Below, piece by piece: positions 18,101 through 25,829 of a stretch of DNA of 64,000 bases. This DNA is from Massilia sp. R2A-15 (GTDB lineage: Bacteria; Pseudomonadota; Gammaproteobacteria; Burkholderiales; Burkholderiaceae_D), in assembly GCF_030704305.1 (NCBI RefSeq), contig NZ_CP131935.1, forward strand, positions 3,100,001 through 3,164,000, in the 5' to 3' direction. Within the stretch, counting starts at the first letter, position 1. The number at the start of each line of letters is the position of its first letter. A program made the translations under genes and the position numbers. Below the pieces are notes generated by a model. It was not told the DNA's origin, ran no database searches, and saw nothing but the letters and a program-made list of their open reading frames with translations.

Positions 18101-19273
18101 GAAGACGCGCTCCTGCTCCTCGACCGACAGGCGGGCGAACAGCGGCAGGATTTCGACATGCGGCGGGTGGTGCTTGCGCAGCGCCTCGGCGCAGTCGCGA
18201 ATCTCGCGCTCGCCCGGCAGGAACACCAGCACGTCGCCGGAACCCAGCCGGCACAGTTCATCGACCGCATCGACCACCGCGTCCATCAGGTCGCGCTTCT
18301 CGCGCGCGGCCTGCGCCTTCGGCAGCGGCTTGCCGGTATCCGGGGCGCCGGTCAGGATCTGCTCGCGTTCGACGGGGCGGTAGCGCACCTCGACCTGGTA
18401 CAGGCGGCCCGACACTTCGATCACCGGCGCCGGCTTGTCGGGCGTGCCGAAATGGCGCGCGAAGCGCTCGGCGTCGATGGTCGCCGAGGTGATGATGACC
18501 TTCAGGTCCGGGCGGCGCGGCAGCAGCTGCTTCAGGTAGCCGAGCAGGAAGTCGATGTTCAGGCTGCGTTCGTGCGCCTCGTCGATGATGATGGTGTCGT
18601 AGGCCTTGAGCAGCGGATCGGTCTGGGTTTCGGCCAGCAGGATACCGTCGGTCATCAGCTTGATCCAGGCGCCTGGCTGCAAGGTGTCGTTGAAGCGCAC
18701 CTTGTAGCCGACGTGGACGCCCTGCGGCGAGCCGAGTTCCACGCCGATCCGCTTGGCGGTCGAGGACGCGGCGATGCGGCGCGGCTGGGTGTGGCCGATC
18801 AGGCCCTTTTCGCCGCGGCCCAGCTCCAGGCAGATCTTGGGCAGCTGGGTGGTCTTGCCCGAACCGGTTTCGCCGGAGACGATGACGACCTGGTTTTCAG
18901 CGATCGCTTTGGCGATTTCGGCGCGGCGCCCGGAAACCGGCAGGTCTTCCGGGAAGGTGATCGGCGGCAGCGGCGTACGCACGGCCGGCTGGCGCGGCGG
19001 CCGCGGCTCACGCGGCGTCCGCTGGGTCGGGGTCTGGTCCCGCGGACCTGACCCCATTTTGCCCTGCTGCTGGCGTCCACCCTGACGCGAAGATGGGGTC
19101 AGGTCCGCAGGACCAGACCCCGGCTTTGCCTGCTGCCGTTGCTGACCCTGACGGGACGGCGCCTGCTTCGATGGGGTCAGGTCCGCCGGACCTGACCCCG
19201 CCTTTGACCGCTGCGCACGATGGTTATTGGCGGCCGAAGCGGCATCTGCAGGCTTGTTACTCTGTTCTGACAT
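15146..19273 (-). CDS. hrpA: ATP-dependent RNA helicase HrpA (DEAH box)
   Basis: A 1375-residue DEAH-box helicase acting on RNA, in E. coli linked to mRNA processing and rescue of stalled ribosomes. The helicase core has Walker A GETGSGKTTQ (Lys140), DEAH beginning at Asp231, SAT and the motif VI region QRAGRCGR. The HA2, OB-fold and large DUF3418 regions typical of HrpA follow, and the length is close to the family norm. The N-terminal 100 residues are unusual: a low-complexity Gln/Arg/Pro linker containing three translated copies of the 27-bp genomic palindrome, each read as GSGPxDxTP (about residues 26-34, 52-60 and 74-82). It is divergent from argA, about 45 bases away. Confidence 0.93.
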   Translation of the reverse strand: MSEQSNKPADAASAANNHRAQRSKAGSGPADLTPSKQAPSRQGQQRQQAKPGSGPADLTPSSRQGGRQQQGKMGSGPRDQTPTQRTPREPRPPRQPAVRTPLPPITFPEDLPVSGRRAEIAKAIAENQVVIVSGETGSGKTTQLPKICLELGRGEKGLIGHTQPRRIAASSTAKRIGVELGSPQGVHVGYKVRFNDTLQPGAWIKLMTDGILLAETQTDPLLKAYDTIIIDEAHERSLNIDFLLGYLKQLLPRRPDLKVIITSATIDAERFARHFGTPDKPAPVIEVSGRLYQVEVRYRPVEREQILTGAPDTGKPLPKAQAAREKRDLMDAVVDAVDELCRLGSGDVLVFLPGEREIRDCAEALRKHHPPHVEILPLFARLSVEEQERVFKIGNARRIVLATNVAETSLTVPGIRYVVDAGLARVKRYSFRNKVEQLQVEPIAQSAANQRAGRCGRVADGVCIRLYEEQDFLQRPKFTEPEILRSSLAAVILRMKSLHLTDVETFPFIEPPQGRAIADGYQLLQEVGAVDEFNQLTPLGNKLARLPLDPRVGRMILAALENACLTEMLIVASALSVQDPRDRPMEHQQAADEAHKKFADEKSEFLTYLKIWRWFEQAIEHKKTNRQLMETCRSSFLSQVRLREWRDVHSQLLTIVKEQGWRLNELPATYENLHTALLTGLLGNIGFKSEDEPGTGYLGARGIKFHIWPGSSLIKKPGKWVMAAELVETTRLYARTIANIQPEWVERVGAHLLKKSWGEPRWEKRAAQVTASERATLYGLVVYSQRRINYGQFNPQEARSIFIQDALVGGDYDTRAPFFAHNHKLVKEIENLEHKSRRLDVLVDDHLIAAFYDKLIPADVVNGAGFEKWHKDATRDNPKLLFLNREELMRHEAAGVTTELFPKTLTVTGIEMALTYHFEPGSVRDGVTMSVPLFALNQLPRERVEWLVPGMLKEKVHLLLKSLPQKLRRHCVPLPDYAARFCERIQDAGKFGRGDLIDAIIADIRAQTSIAVMTTDFKVETLPAHHFMNFKVIDEHGRQLDMGRNLATLQAEFGGQARQSFQKLAEATAVAAPAAPVKGKAAAPAAEAPKATGAHTNITSWTFGELPELLEIVQGKLTLIGFPALVDKGTHCDLEVFDDPTVAARTHRIGLRRLFALQFKEQLKFIEKNIPGMQQMGMQFMAMGSQEELRDQIIAKAIDIACLQDPLPTDAASFNKRRDEGKSRLGLLVNEIARLVSLVLTEFHGLPKKLQGVQAQAAADMQEQLRGLVHKRFVTDTEYAQLSHFPRYLKAINVRIEKLRGDPARDAKLMAEWNGAASQFLRISKTQAGKNTDPRMTDFRWMLEELRVSLFAQELRTPMPVSAKRLQKVWESMQR
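19029..19055. repeat. 27-bp dispersed palindrome, copy 4, inside hrpA
   Basis: GGGGTCTGGTCC, centre CGC, GGACCTGACCCC on the plus strand. It is translated in the minus frame as GSGPRDQTP within the HrpA N-terminal tail. Confidence 0.9.
19095..19121. repeat. 27-bp dispersed palindrome, copy 5, inside hrpA
   Basis: GGGGTCAGGTCC, centre GCA, GGACCAGACCCC. Read in hrpA as GSGPADLTP. It is 39 bases from copy 4, in the same translated frame. Confidence 0.9.
19173..19199. repeat. 27-bp dispersed palindrome, copy 6, inside hrpA
   Basis: Perfectly palindromic arms GGGGTCAGGTCC/GGACCTGACCCC with centre GCC. Read in hrpA as GSGPADLTP near residue 26. It is 51 bases from copy 5. Confidence 0.9.
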
Positions 19274-19317
19274 TGTTTTTACACGTATTTAGCGCGCAAG
19301 TCGCGCAGCGAATTATA

Positions 19318-20637
19318 ATGCGGCAAATGGAAACTTCTAACCAATTCGTCCAGTGGCTGCGCTCCGTCGCGCCGTATATCCACGCTTTCCGTGGCAAGAC
19401 CTTCGTCGTCGCATTCCCGGGTGAACTCGTCACCGCCGGCGCCCTCACCGTGCTGGCCCAGGACCTGTCGCTGCTGGTGGCGCTCGGCATCCGCGTCGTC
19501 ATCGTGCACGGCTCGCGTCCGCAGGTGGCCGAGCAGCTCGCGCTGCGTAACGTCGAAGGCCGCTTCCACAACGGCATCCGCATCACCGACACCGCCGCGC
19601 TCGAATGCGCGAAGGAAGCGGCCGGCGAACTGCGCCTCGACATCGAGGCCGCATTCAGCCAGGGCTTGCCGAACACGCCGATGTCGAATGCCGCGATCCG
19701 TATTATCTCCGGCAATTTCGTCACCGCGCGCCCGCTTGGCGTGATCGACGGCGTCGATCTCGAGCTGACCGGCGTCACCCGCAAGGTCGCCGCCGAGACG
19801 ATCCATCCGATCCTGGCCACCGACAGCATCGTGCTGCTCTCCCCGCTCGGCTTCTCGCCGACCGGCGAAGTGTTCAACCTGACAATGGAAGACGTGGCCG
19901 TGTCGGCCGCGATCGCGCTGCATGCCGACAAGCTGATCTTCATCAGCGAAACGCCGATGATGCTCGACGAAGGCGGCGTCGAAATCCGCGAACTGTCGTC
20001 GCACCAGGCCGAAGCGGTGCTGCAGGCCGGCTTCCTGCCTTCGGACGCGGCGTACTACATGCAGCACGCGATCAAGGCCTGCAACAACGGGGTGGAGCGC
20101 GCCCACATCGTGTCGTTCGCGATGGACGGTTCGGCCCTGCTCGAGCTGTTCACCCACGACGGCGTGGGCACCATGATCAGCCACGAGAACCTCGAGAGCC
20201 TGCGCAAGGCGAACATCGACGATGTCGGCGGCATCATCAAGCTGATCGAGCCGCTCGAAGCCGACGGCACGCTGGTCAAGCGCGGCCGCGAGCTGATCGA
20301 ACGCGAGATCGACAACTTCTCGGTGATCGAGCACGATGGCGTCATCTTCGGCTGCGCCGCGCTGTACCCGTTCCCTGCCGCGAAGATGGCGGAGATGGCC
20401 TGCCTGACCGTCAATCCCGAAGTGCAGACCCAGGGCGACGGCGAACGCATCCTGCGCCACATGGAGAACCGCGCGCGCGCCGCCGGCTTCAACAAGCTGT
20501 TCGTGCTGACCACGCGCACCTCGCACTGGTTCCAGAAGCGCGGCTTCGTGCCGGCCACGGTCGACGCGCTGCCGAAGGACCGCCAGCAGATGTACAACTG
20601 GCAGCGCAAATCACAGGTCCTGATTAAATCTTTATAA
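19318..20637 (+). CDS. argA: Amino-acid N-acetyltransferase (N-acetylglutamate synthase)
   Basis: It makes N-acetylglutamate from glutamate and acetyl-CoA, the first step of arginine synthesis. The 439-residue protein has the classical ArgA layout: an amino-acid kinase-like domain (about 20-280; [11 protein letters not shown] binds the regulatory arginine/substrate region) and a C-terminal GNAT domain (about 290-435; [22 protein letters not shown], then [13 protein letters not shown]). Two in-frame ATGs are close, at 19318 and 19327, and neither has a good ribosome site. A TATAAT at 19314-19319 overlaps the first one, so the second may be used. Transcribed away from hrpA; yggX follows after 34 bases. 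Confidence 0.93.
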   Translation: MRQMETSNQFVQWLRSVAPYIHAFRGKTFVVAFPGELVTAGALTVLAQDLSLLVALGIRVVIVHGSRPQVAEQLALRNVEGRFHNGIRITDTAALECAKEAAGELRLDIEAAFSQGLPNTPMSNAAIRIISGNFVTARPLGVIDGVDLELTGVTRKVAAETIHPILATDSIVLLSPLGFSPTGEVFNLTMEDVAVSAAIALHADKLIFISETPMMLDEGGVEIRELSSHQAEAVLQAGFLPSDAAYYMQHAIKACNNGVERAHIVSFAMDGSALLELFTHDGVGTMISHENLESLRKANIDDVGGIIKLIEPLEADGTLVKRGRELIEREIDNFSVIEHDGVIFGCAALYPFPAAKMAEMACLTVNPEVQTQGDGERILRHMENRARAAGFNKLFVLTTRTSHWFQKRGFVPATVDALPKDRQQMYNWQRKSQVLIKSL

Positions 20638-20671
20638 TCTCCGCTTTCACCATACCGCATTAGGAGCACAC

Positions 20672-20944
20672 ATGGCCCGCACCGTCCATTGCATCAAACT
20701 GAATAAAGACGCCGAAGGGCTCGACTTCCCGCCGTACCCGGGTGAACTGGGCAAGAAGATCTACGAGCAGGTGTCGAAAGAGGCGTGGGCCGCGTGGCTC
20801 AAGCACCAGACCATGCTGGTGAACGAAAACCGCCTGAACCTGGCCGACCTGCGCGCCCGCAAATACCTGGCGGCGCAGATGGAGAAGCACTTCTTCGGCG
20901 AAGGCGCCGATGCGGCTGTCGGCTACGTGCCGCCAGCGGATTAA
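20672..20944 (+). CDS. yggX: Probable Fe(2+)-trafficking protein YggX
   Basis: A 90-residue cytoplasmic protein that protects iron-sulfur enzymes from oxidative damage and affects iron handling. The whole sequence fits the family: [12 protein letters not shown] with the conserved Cys at position 7, [35 protein letters not shown] and a C-terminal [14 protein letters not shown] lies before the ATG. The short gap after argA suggests they may share a transcript. Confidence 0.95.
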   Translation: MARTVHCIKLNKDAEGLDFPPYPGELGKKIYEQVSKEAWAAWLKHQTMLVNENRLNLADLRARKYLAAQMEKHFFGEGADAAVGYVPPAD

Positions 20945-20962
20945 GTCCCAGACTAACCAGTT

Positions 20963-21057
20963 TCAGCATGGGTTCCTGCCTTCGCAGGAACGACGGTTTT
21001 AGAGTTATCGCTAAATTTTTCAGTCGTCGTTCCTGCGCAGGCAGGAACCCATGCTGA
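20963..21057. repeat. Long inverted repeat, 33-bp arms with one mismatch (REP/MITE-like)
   Basis: The left arm at 20963-20995 and the right arm at 21025-21057 are complementary at 32 of 33 positions, separated by 29 bases. Each arm itself contains a smaller hairpin (GGTTCCTGCC...GCAGGAAC). It lies after yggX and before the ABC operon, so it could end transcription; the structure is that of a REP doublet or a tiny non-autonomous mobile element. Confidence 0.85.
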
Positions 21058-21159
21058 GCGTGCCGACCAGGCACTGATCTCCCCCGCGCCGACATGAAGC
21101 GCCACAGAATTCCCTCAAACTTCCCCCTGAATTCAGCAACGTTGTCGTTTGCAATATTC

Positions 21160-21190
21160 TTGCAAAAGATGCAACCGACCGCAGTATAAT
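21160..21190 (+). promoter_or_regulatory. Candidate promoter of the ABC exporter operon
   Basis: A perfect TATAAT at 21185-21190 lies 30 bases before the ATP-binding protein start. TTGCAA at 21160-21165 could be the -35 element, with a long 19-base spacer. Another TTGCAA lies at 21149-21154 and TGCAA at 21170-21174, so repeats of this word occur at about helical spacing and may be an operator. Confidence 0.4.
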
Positions 21191-21219
21191 TGCCCAAAAC
21201 CAAAACGGGCAATCAGACC

Positions 21220-22068
21220 ATGAATGCAGTCGAGCTGGAAAACATCACCCACCGGTACGGCAAAGTATTAGCCCTGGACGACCTGTCCCTCACTGTACGG
21301 CAAGGCGAAATGTTCGGCTTCCTCGGCCGCAACGGCGCCGGCAAGACCACGACGCTCAAACTTCTGATGGGCCTGCTGCGGCCTCATGGCGGCGACATCG
21401 CCGTGCTGGGGCAGAGCGTGAAACGGATGCCCTCTTCCCTCAAGCAGCGCATCGGCTACGTCTGCCAGGAGCCGAATTTCTATCCGTGGATGACGTCCGA
21501 CCAGCTGGGCGCCTTTGTCGGCAGCTTCTATCCGAAATGGGATGCGCCGGAATTCGTGCGCCTGCTGCGCCTGCTCGACGTGCCGCGCGACCGCCGTGCC
21601 TCGGAAATGTCCGGCGGCACGCGCACCAAGCTCGGCCTGGCGCTGGCGCTGGCCCCGCGTCCGGAATTGCTGCTGCTCGACGAGCCGACCGCCGGACTCG
21701 ATCCGGTGGCGCGGCGCGAGTTCAACGACCGGCTGCAAGCCTTGCAGCGCGAACAGGGCACAACGGTGATGTTCTCCTCCCACCTGGTCGGCGAGGTGGA
21801 GCAGCTGGCGCAGCGCGTCGGCATCGTGCAGGGCGGCCGCTGCTGCTTCGAAGGCGAGGTCGGCAGCCTGCGCGCGAGCGTGCGCCGGATTGTGGCCGAC
21901 GATTCGCTGGCGCCGGGCGAAGGCTTCACGCGACTGCGCGGCGATGTCTGGCGTGCCGATCCCGCCTTGTGGGACAGCGCCGGCTGGCCGGACGGCGTCG
22001 CCGTCGAGACGCTGTCGCTGGAAGACATCTTCCTCGCATTTGCCCGCACCGACAGCGTCCTCGCCTGA
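21220..22068 (+). CDS. ABC transporter ATP-binding protein (ABC-2 type exporter)
   Basis: The motor subunit of the exporter encoded with the next two genes. The 282-residue protein has Walker A GRNGAGKTTT, the Q-loop region (CQEPNFYPWM), signature MSGGTRTKLGLALAL (an altered LSGGQ) and Walker B LLLLDEPTAGLDP. It resembles the YtrB/CcmA-like ATPases that work with ABC-2 permeases. The start at 21220 gives the usual N-terminus (MNAVELENITHRYG). Its stop overlaps the next start by one base (TGATG), so the genes are coupled. Confidence 0.9.
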   Translation: MNAVELENITHRYGKVLALDDLSLTVRQGEMFGFLGRNGAGKTTTLKLLMGLLRPHGGDIAVLGQSVKRMPSSLKQRIGYVCQEPNFYPWMTSDQLGAFVGSFYPKWDAPEFVRLLRLLDVPRDRRASEMSGGTRTKLGLALALAPRPELLLLDEPTAGLDPVARREFNDRLQALQREQGTTVMFSSHLVGEVEQLAQRVGIVQGGRCCFEGEVGSLRASVRRIVADDSLAPGEGFTRLRGDVWRADPALWDSAGWPDGVAVETLSLEDIFLAFARTDSVLA

Positions 22069-23918
22069 TGCGCGCCCTGCTGCGAAAGGAGTGGCGGGAA
22101 CATCGCCGCGTGCTGCTGGCGATGTTGATCGTGCTCGCGATCGGCCAGGCCGTCACGCTGCTGGGCGCGGGGCAGATGGGCAGCCCGATGGCGGCCTACC
22201 AAAAAGTGGTGGTGCTGTTCGCGCCGCTGACGGCGCTGATTCTGGCGAACCGCCTCGTGGTGCGCGAATACATGGGTCGCACGCAGCTGTTCCTGGAAAC
22301 CCTGCCTGTCCATCGGGCCCAGGTGCTTGCGCTGAAATGGCTGTTCGGGGCGGCGCTGCTGTCGCTGGCGATGGCGGCCTGCTTCGGCGTCATCCTGCTC
22401 GCCGCCCGCGGACAGGTTTTGCTGACACCTCACTACATCGCACTGGTGGCGATCCGTAGCGCCAGTTTCATCTTCCTCAGCTATGCACTGGCCTTTGCGA
22501 TCGGGCTGACGGGCCGCTACCGTTTCGTCATCTGGGGTGTGCTGATCGTCTCCATCATCATGGCCGACACCGCCGGCCAAATGGCGATGGCACAGTGGCC
22601 GCCGTTCCACCTGGTTCAGGAGTCGATGGTCTACGAACGGCTGCAGCTACCTCGCAGGGCCGTGCTGATAACCTGCGGCATTGCCGTCGCGCTCGTCGCG
22701 GCCACGTTCGCGCTCGCGCTGTCCGCCGAGGGCTCCCTGGTCGTCGCCCTGTCGCGGCGCATGACGTCGCGCGAAAAATCCGGCGTCACGATCGGCATCC
22801 TGGCACTGATCATGGCATTTACGGTGATCGAATCGCGCAAGTCGAAGCCAGCCTTCCAGCTTCAGCAAGCGGTGCGCAGCGAAGCCGGCCCCGCCGTTGC
22901 GGTCGGAATCACGAACGATCGCTCGGAATCGCGCACGCTGGCCAATCTGCTGGCTTCCGACCTGGGGCGCCTGCAGTCGTTCCTGGCGCTGCCGCAGGCT
23001 CCCCCGCTGGCGGCGCTGCCCGACGATGCGCTCGATGGCGACGCATTCCAGCGCGCCGCACTGCCCAATGCGGATGGCGTGGTGGTGCGCGCCGCCTTCA
23101 CCAACAGCCAGTTCGACCGCGAAGCCTTTCGCGCCTATGCGATGGCGGCGTCGATGGATTGGCATTCGCGGGGCCGCGCGGCGATGGAGGACAGGCGCTG
23201 GCTGGTGGAAGGCATCGCGCAGTGGCTGGTAGCCCGCGACCTGCCGCAGCAGCAGGAGAAGCTGTCGCTGCGCGCGGCATTCGCGGCGCGGCTGCTGCAG
23301 GCGCGCCAACGCGACGCCGGCAGCGCGGTGCTGCAATGGCTGACCGTGCGCGAGGAGCTGGGCGCCTGCCTGGGCGATGCGCTGGCCTGGCGCATGGTGT
23401 CGTCGTTGGCGCAGCAGATGGGGGAGCAGCGCTTCCAGGCGTTGAGCCGCGCGGTGCTGGCGGTGCGACCGCCGGATGACGTGCGGGCCTCGCTGTTCGA
23501 ACCGAGCTTTGCACAACTGCTGGCCAAGGCCGGCGCGCCCGACCAGGCCGTGCTCGCGCAGCAGTTTGGACGTCTGTTCATCACCGAGCAGACGCGCCTG
23601 GCGGGCCCCCTCGGCCAGATCGCCATTCCAGAGGTGCGCTTCACGGCGCGGCCGATGCAAGGCCGCACGTACGAGGTCCACTACCAGGTTGGAAAAGCCG
23701 ATGACGAAGCCATGCCATTCTCGGTTCGCTACGTCACGCTTCGTCCGTGGACCGCGGAAATACCGGCCGAGGTGCTGCAGCGGGTCGACACGACGCGCGC
23801 GGGCGTGCTGCCGTCCTCATTCACGCGCGGCACGCGCCTATTTACTGCCATCGAGCGCCGCGAGCCGCTGCTAGGCTGCAGCGTCAGGCTGGCGGCGCAG
23901 CGCTGGGAGGTGAAATGA
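22068..23918 (+). CDS. ABC-2 type permease with C-terminal domain resembling a degenerate metallopeptidase
   Basis: A 616-residue protein. About six hydrophobic segments fill residues 15-245 (for example LLAMLIVLAIGQAVTLLG and AVLITCGIAVALVAATF), and another near 250-265 leads into a long soluble part of about 345 residues, probably outside the membrane. In that part DWHSRGR (around His366) and LVEGIAQWLV (Glu381) stand where the sister protein encoded next has HETAH and NEGLAEW. The HExxH is therefore missing here. It begins one base inside the upstream gene and overlaps the next by four bases. I infer a heteromeric exporter; its cargo is unknown. Confidence 0.8.
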   Translation: MRALLRKEWREHRRVLLAMLIVLAIGQAVTLLGAGQMGSPMAAYQKVVVLFAPLTALILANRLVVREYMGRTQLFLETLPVHRAQVLALKWLFGAALLSLAMAACFGVILLAARGQVLLTPHYIALVAIRSASFIFLSYALAFAIGLTGRYRFVIWGVLIVSIIMADTAGQMAMAQWPPFHLVQESMVYERLQLPRRAVLITCGIAVALVAATFALALSAEGSLVVALSRRMTSREKSGVTIGILALIMAFTVIESRKSKPAFQLQQAVRSEAGPAVAVGITNDRSESRTLANLLASDLGRLQSFLALPQAPPLAALPDDALDGDAFQRAALPNADGVVVRAAFTNSQFDREAFRAYAMAASMDWHSRGRAAMEDRRWLVEGIAQWLVARDLPQQQEKLSLRAAFAARLLQARQRDAGSAVLQWLTVREELGACLGDALAWRMVSSLAQQMGEQRFQALSRAVLAVRPPDDVRASLFEPSFAQLLAKAGAPDQAVLAQQFGRLFITEQTRLAGPLGQIAIPEVRFTARPMQGRTYEVHYQVGKADDEAMPFSVRYVTLRPWTAEIPAEVLQRVDTTRAGVLPSSFTRGTRLFTAIERREPLLGCSVRLAAQRWEVK

Positions 23919-25810
23919 ACGGCGCATTGTTTGCCAAGGAGATGCGCAGCCTTCGCCCCTTCCTGTTTGTCGTCCTGGCGCTGGTGCTTCTCGACACGAT
24001 CGACGCATTTCTCACGCCATTGGAAGCGCACTCCTTCCCTGTGCGCTTCGCGTCCTTGTCGAGCGAGTTGGCGGCCCTCCAGATCGTGCTTGGATTTGCG
24101 TTGGGCAGCAACCTGCTGGTCCGCGAAATCGACGACGGGACATTGAATTTCCTCGATGGCCTGCCGCTGACGCGCGGCGCGATCTTCATGGCGAAGATCA
24201 AGGCGGCAATGCTGGTGCTGATCATTCCACCTTTGGGACTGCTGCTGTTGAACGTCGCGCTGCACCTGGCGACGCGCGGGTCGCTCGACTACGCGCTGCA
24301 TCCGTCCTTGCTGCTGACGTTTTTCGGCCTGAGCGTTCTGGTCACCGCGGTCAGCCTGACAGCCGGCATGCTGCTGGGCTTCCTGCGCACCCTTTGCTGG
24401 CTCGTGCTTGCGTTGTGCGCGATCGGGATCAAGCTGCTGGAAGACCCGGCGCCAGCGTGGGCGGCGGCCCTCAACCCCGCCGAGCTGCTGACCTTGCGTT
24501 TCACCGGCATGGCCTGGCAGCTGCCCTTCCCAACGATCTGGACCCAGCTGGGCGCGACCCTGCTGTTCGGGGTAGCGGCGTTCCTGATCTTCAGCTCCGC
24601 GGGGCGCGTACTGGCGCAAGCACGACGCCTGCAAAAGCCGCGACGCCTGTTCGTCGTGCCTGTGGTCGCGAGCATGGTGATCGCCGCTGTCGCAGGGATG
24701 GTGATGCTGATCAAACGCGACGAGGGTGAAGGCGGCGGAACGCGCAGCGAGCGCGCCGATGCCGTCGAGTTCATGCCGATCGCGACAGGCCACGCAACAA
24801 CATCCCACTATTCCTTCAGCTACCCGGCTTTGAGCAGCGCGCGTGTGAGTCCGCTGATCGCCGGCGCGGACCAGACCTTTACCGAGGTGGCTTCGTTGTT
24901 AAAAATTGACGGGGGAGCGCCGATCGACGTCGACCTGTCCGGCACCACGCCTAATCACGCGGGTACGGCCTACCTTGACCGCATTCGCATGGACGTGCGC
25001 GTCACCGGTGCGTCCTCCACGCTGGCGCACGAAACGGCGCACGTGTTTGCCGCGCGACTGGCGGGCGGCGAGCATGCGCCCCAGCTCGACGGCATGACGG
25101 TGTTCAATGAAGGCCTGGCTGAATGGGTCGAGGGCAAAATCACGAGCCCGGGCCGGGTGAACGAACATCACGAACTGGCGGCGGCAATCGCCTCGGCACG
25201 CCGGCTGGTCACGCCGCGGCAGCTGACCGATCATGAGGCCTTCGCCAGCGCCGTCGATCAAAATCTAAAGTACCCGCTGGGGGCGATTCTGGTCGAGCGC
25301 TTCGTGGCCCGCTACGGCCCGGCGGCGCCGAAAACGCTGCTCAAGACTTTGGCCCACGCGGACTTCCCGCGCGATCTGCATGGCTACGCCCTGTGGCAGA
25401 CCGCTTTCCAGCTGTCCGGTTACGACCTCGACCTGGTGCTGGACGATTACGCGCGCCACCTGAAGCAGCTCGAGCCGAAGTTTGCGCGCCAGGTCGCCGC
25501 ATTGCCGCGTCCACGCGGTAGCCTGGTCGAGCAGGAGGATGGCTACGCGATCGCGCTGCGCCTCGATCTGTCATTGCCCGACAAGGCGTATCCACTGGTG
25601 CGCTTCCGGCCCGGCATGGCCAGCGACTCGGCCCAGTATCGCACCAGCTACGGCGAACGTTCCGAGGATGGCAAATACTACACTGCGGCGGTACCCCACA
25701 AGATCATCACGCGTGGGGAGGTATGCTTCCAGCCCGGGCTGATGTATGAAGGCATCATCATTTACGAACGGTGGGTCTGCCTGCCGCAGAGCGCGGCAGA
25801 CCCGGAGTAG
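23915..25810 (+). CDS. ABC-2 type permease fused to a HExxH metallopeptidase-like domain
   Basis: A 631-residue protein. The N-terminal 270 residues hold about seven membrane segments (from FLFVVLALVLLDTI onward; ATPase-contact region KEMRSL). The remaining 360 residues are soluble and contain HETAH at His372-His376, followed 22 residues later by Glu399 in NEGLAEWVEG, the arrangement of gluzincin peptidases. The start overlaps the previous stop (ATGA) after GGAGG. Fusions of ABC-2 permeases with aminopeptidase-like domains are known, but I do not recognise this short version. Proteolytic activity is unproven; the peptidase could process exported peptides or trim an envelope substrate. Confidence 0.8.
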   Translation: MNGALFAKEMRSLRPFLFVVLALVLLDTIDAFLTPLEAHSFPVRFASLSSELAALQIVLGFALGSNLLVREIDDGTLNFLDGLPLTRGAIFMAKIKAAMLVLIIPPLGLLLLNVALHLATRGSLDYALHPSLLLTFFGLSVLVTAVSLTAGMLLGFLRTLCWLVLALCAIGIKLLEDPAPAWAAALNPAELLTLRFTGMAWQLPFPTIWTQLGATLLFGVAAFLIFSSAGRVLAQARRLQKPRRLFVVPVVASMVIAAVAGMVMLIKRDEGEGGGTRSERADAVEFMPIATGHATTSHYSFSYPALSSARVSPLIAGADQTFTEVASLLKIDGGAPIDVDLSGTTPNHAGTAYLDRIRMDVRVTGASSTLAHETAHVFAARLAGGEHAPQLDGMTVFNEGLAEWVEGKITSPGRVNEHHELAAAIASARRLVTPRQLTDHEAFASAVDQNLKYPLGAILVERFVARYGPAAPKTLLKTLAHADFPRDLHGYALWQTAFQLSGYDLDLVLDDYARHLKQLEPKFARQVAALPRPRGSLVEQEDGYAIALRLDLSLPDKAYPLVRFRPGMASDSAQYRTSYGERSEDGKYYTAAVPHKIITRGEVCFQPGLMYEGIIIYERWVCLPQSAADPE

Positions 25811-25829
25811 CCAGAAATTTTGCCGTCGG

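Noticed and set aside
15989..19051. A 1020-codon open frame on the plus strand across hrpA
   Set aside because: It is antisense to a well-matched HrpA and its translation is Arg/Ala/Gly/Gln-rich with no motif; such frames are normal in GC-rich DNA.
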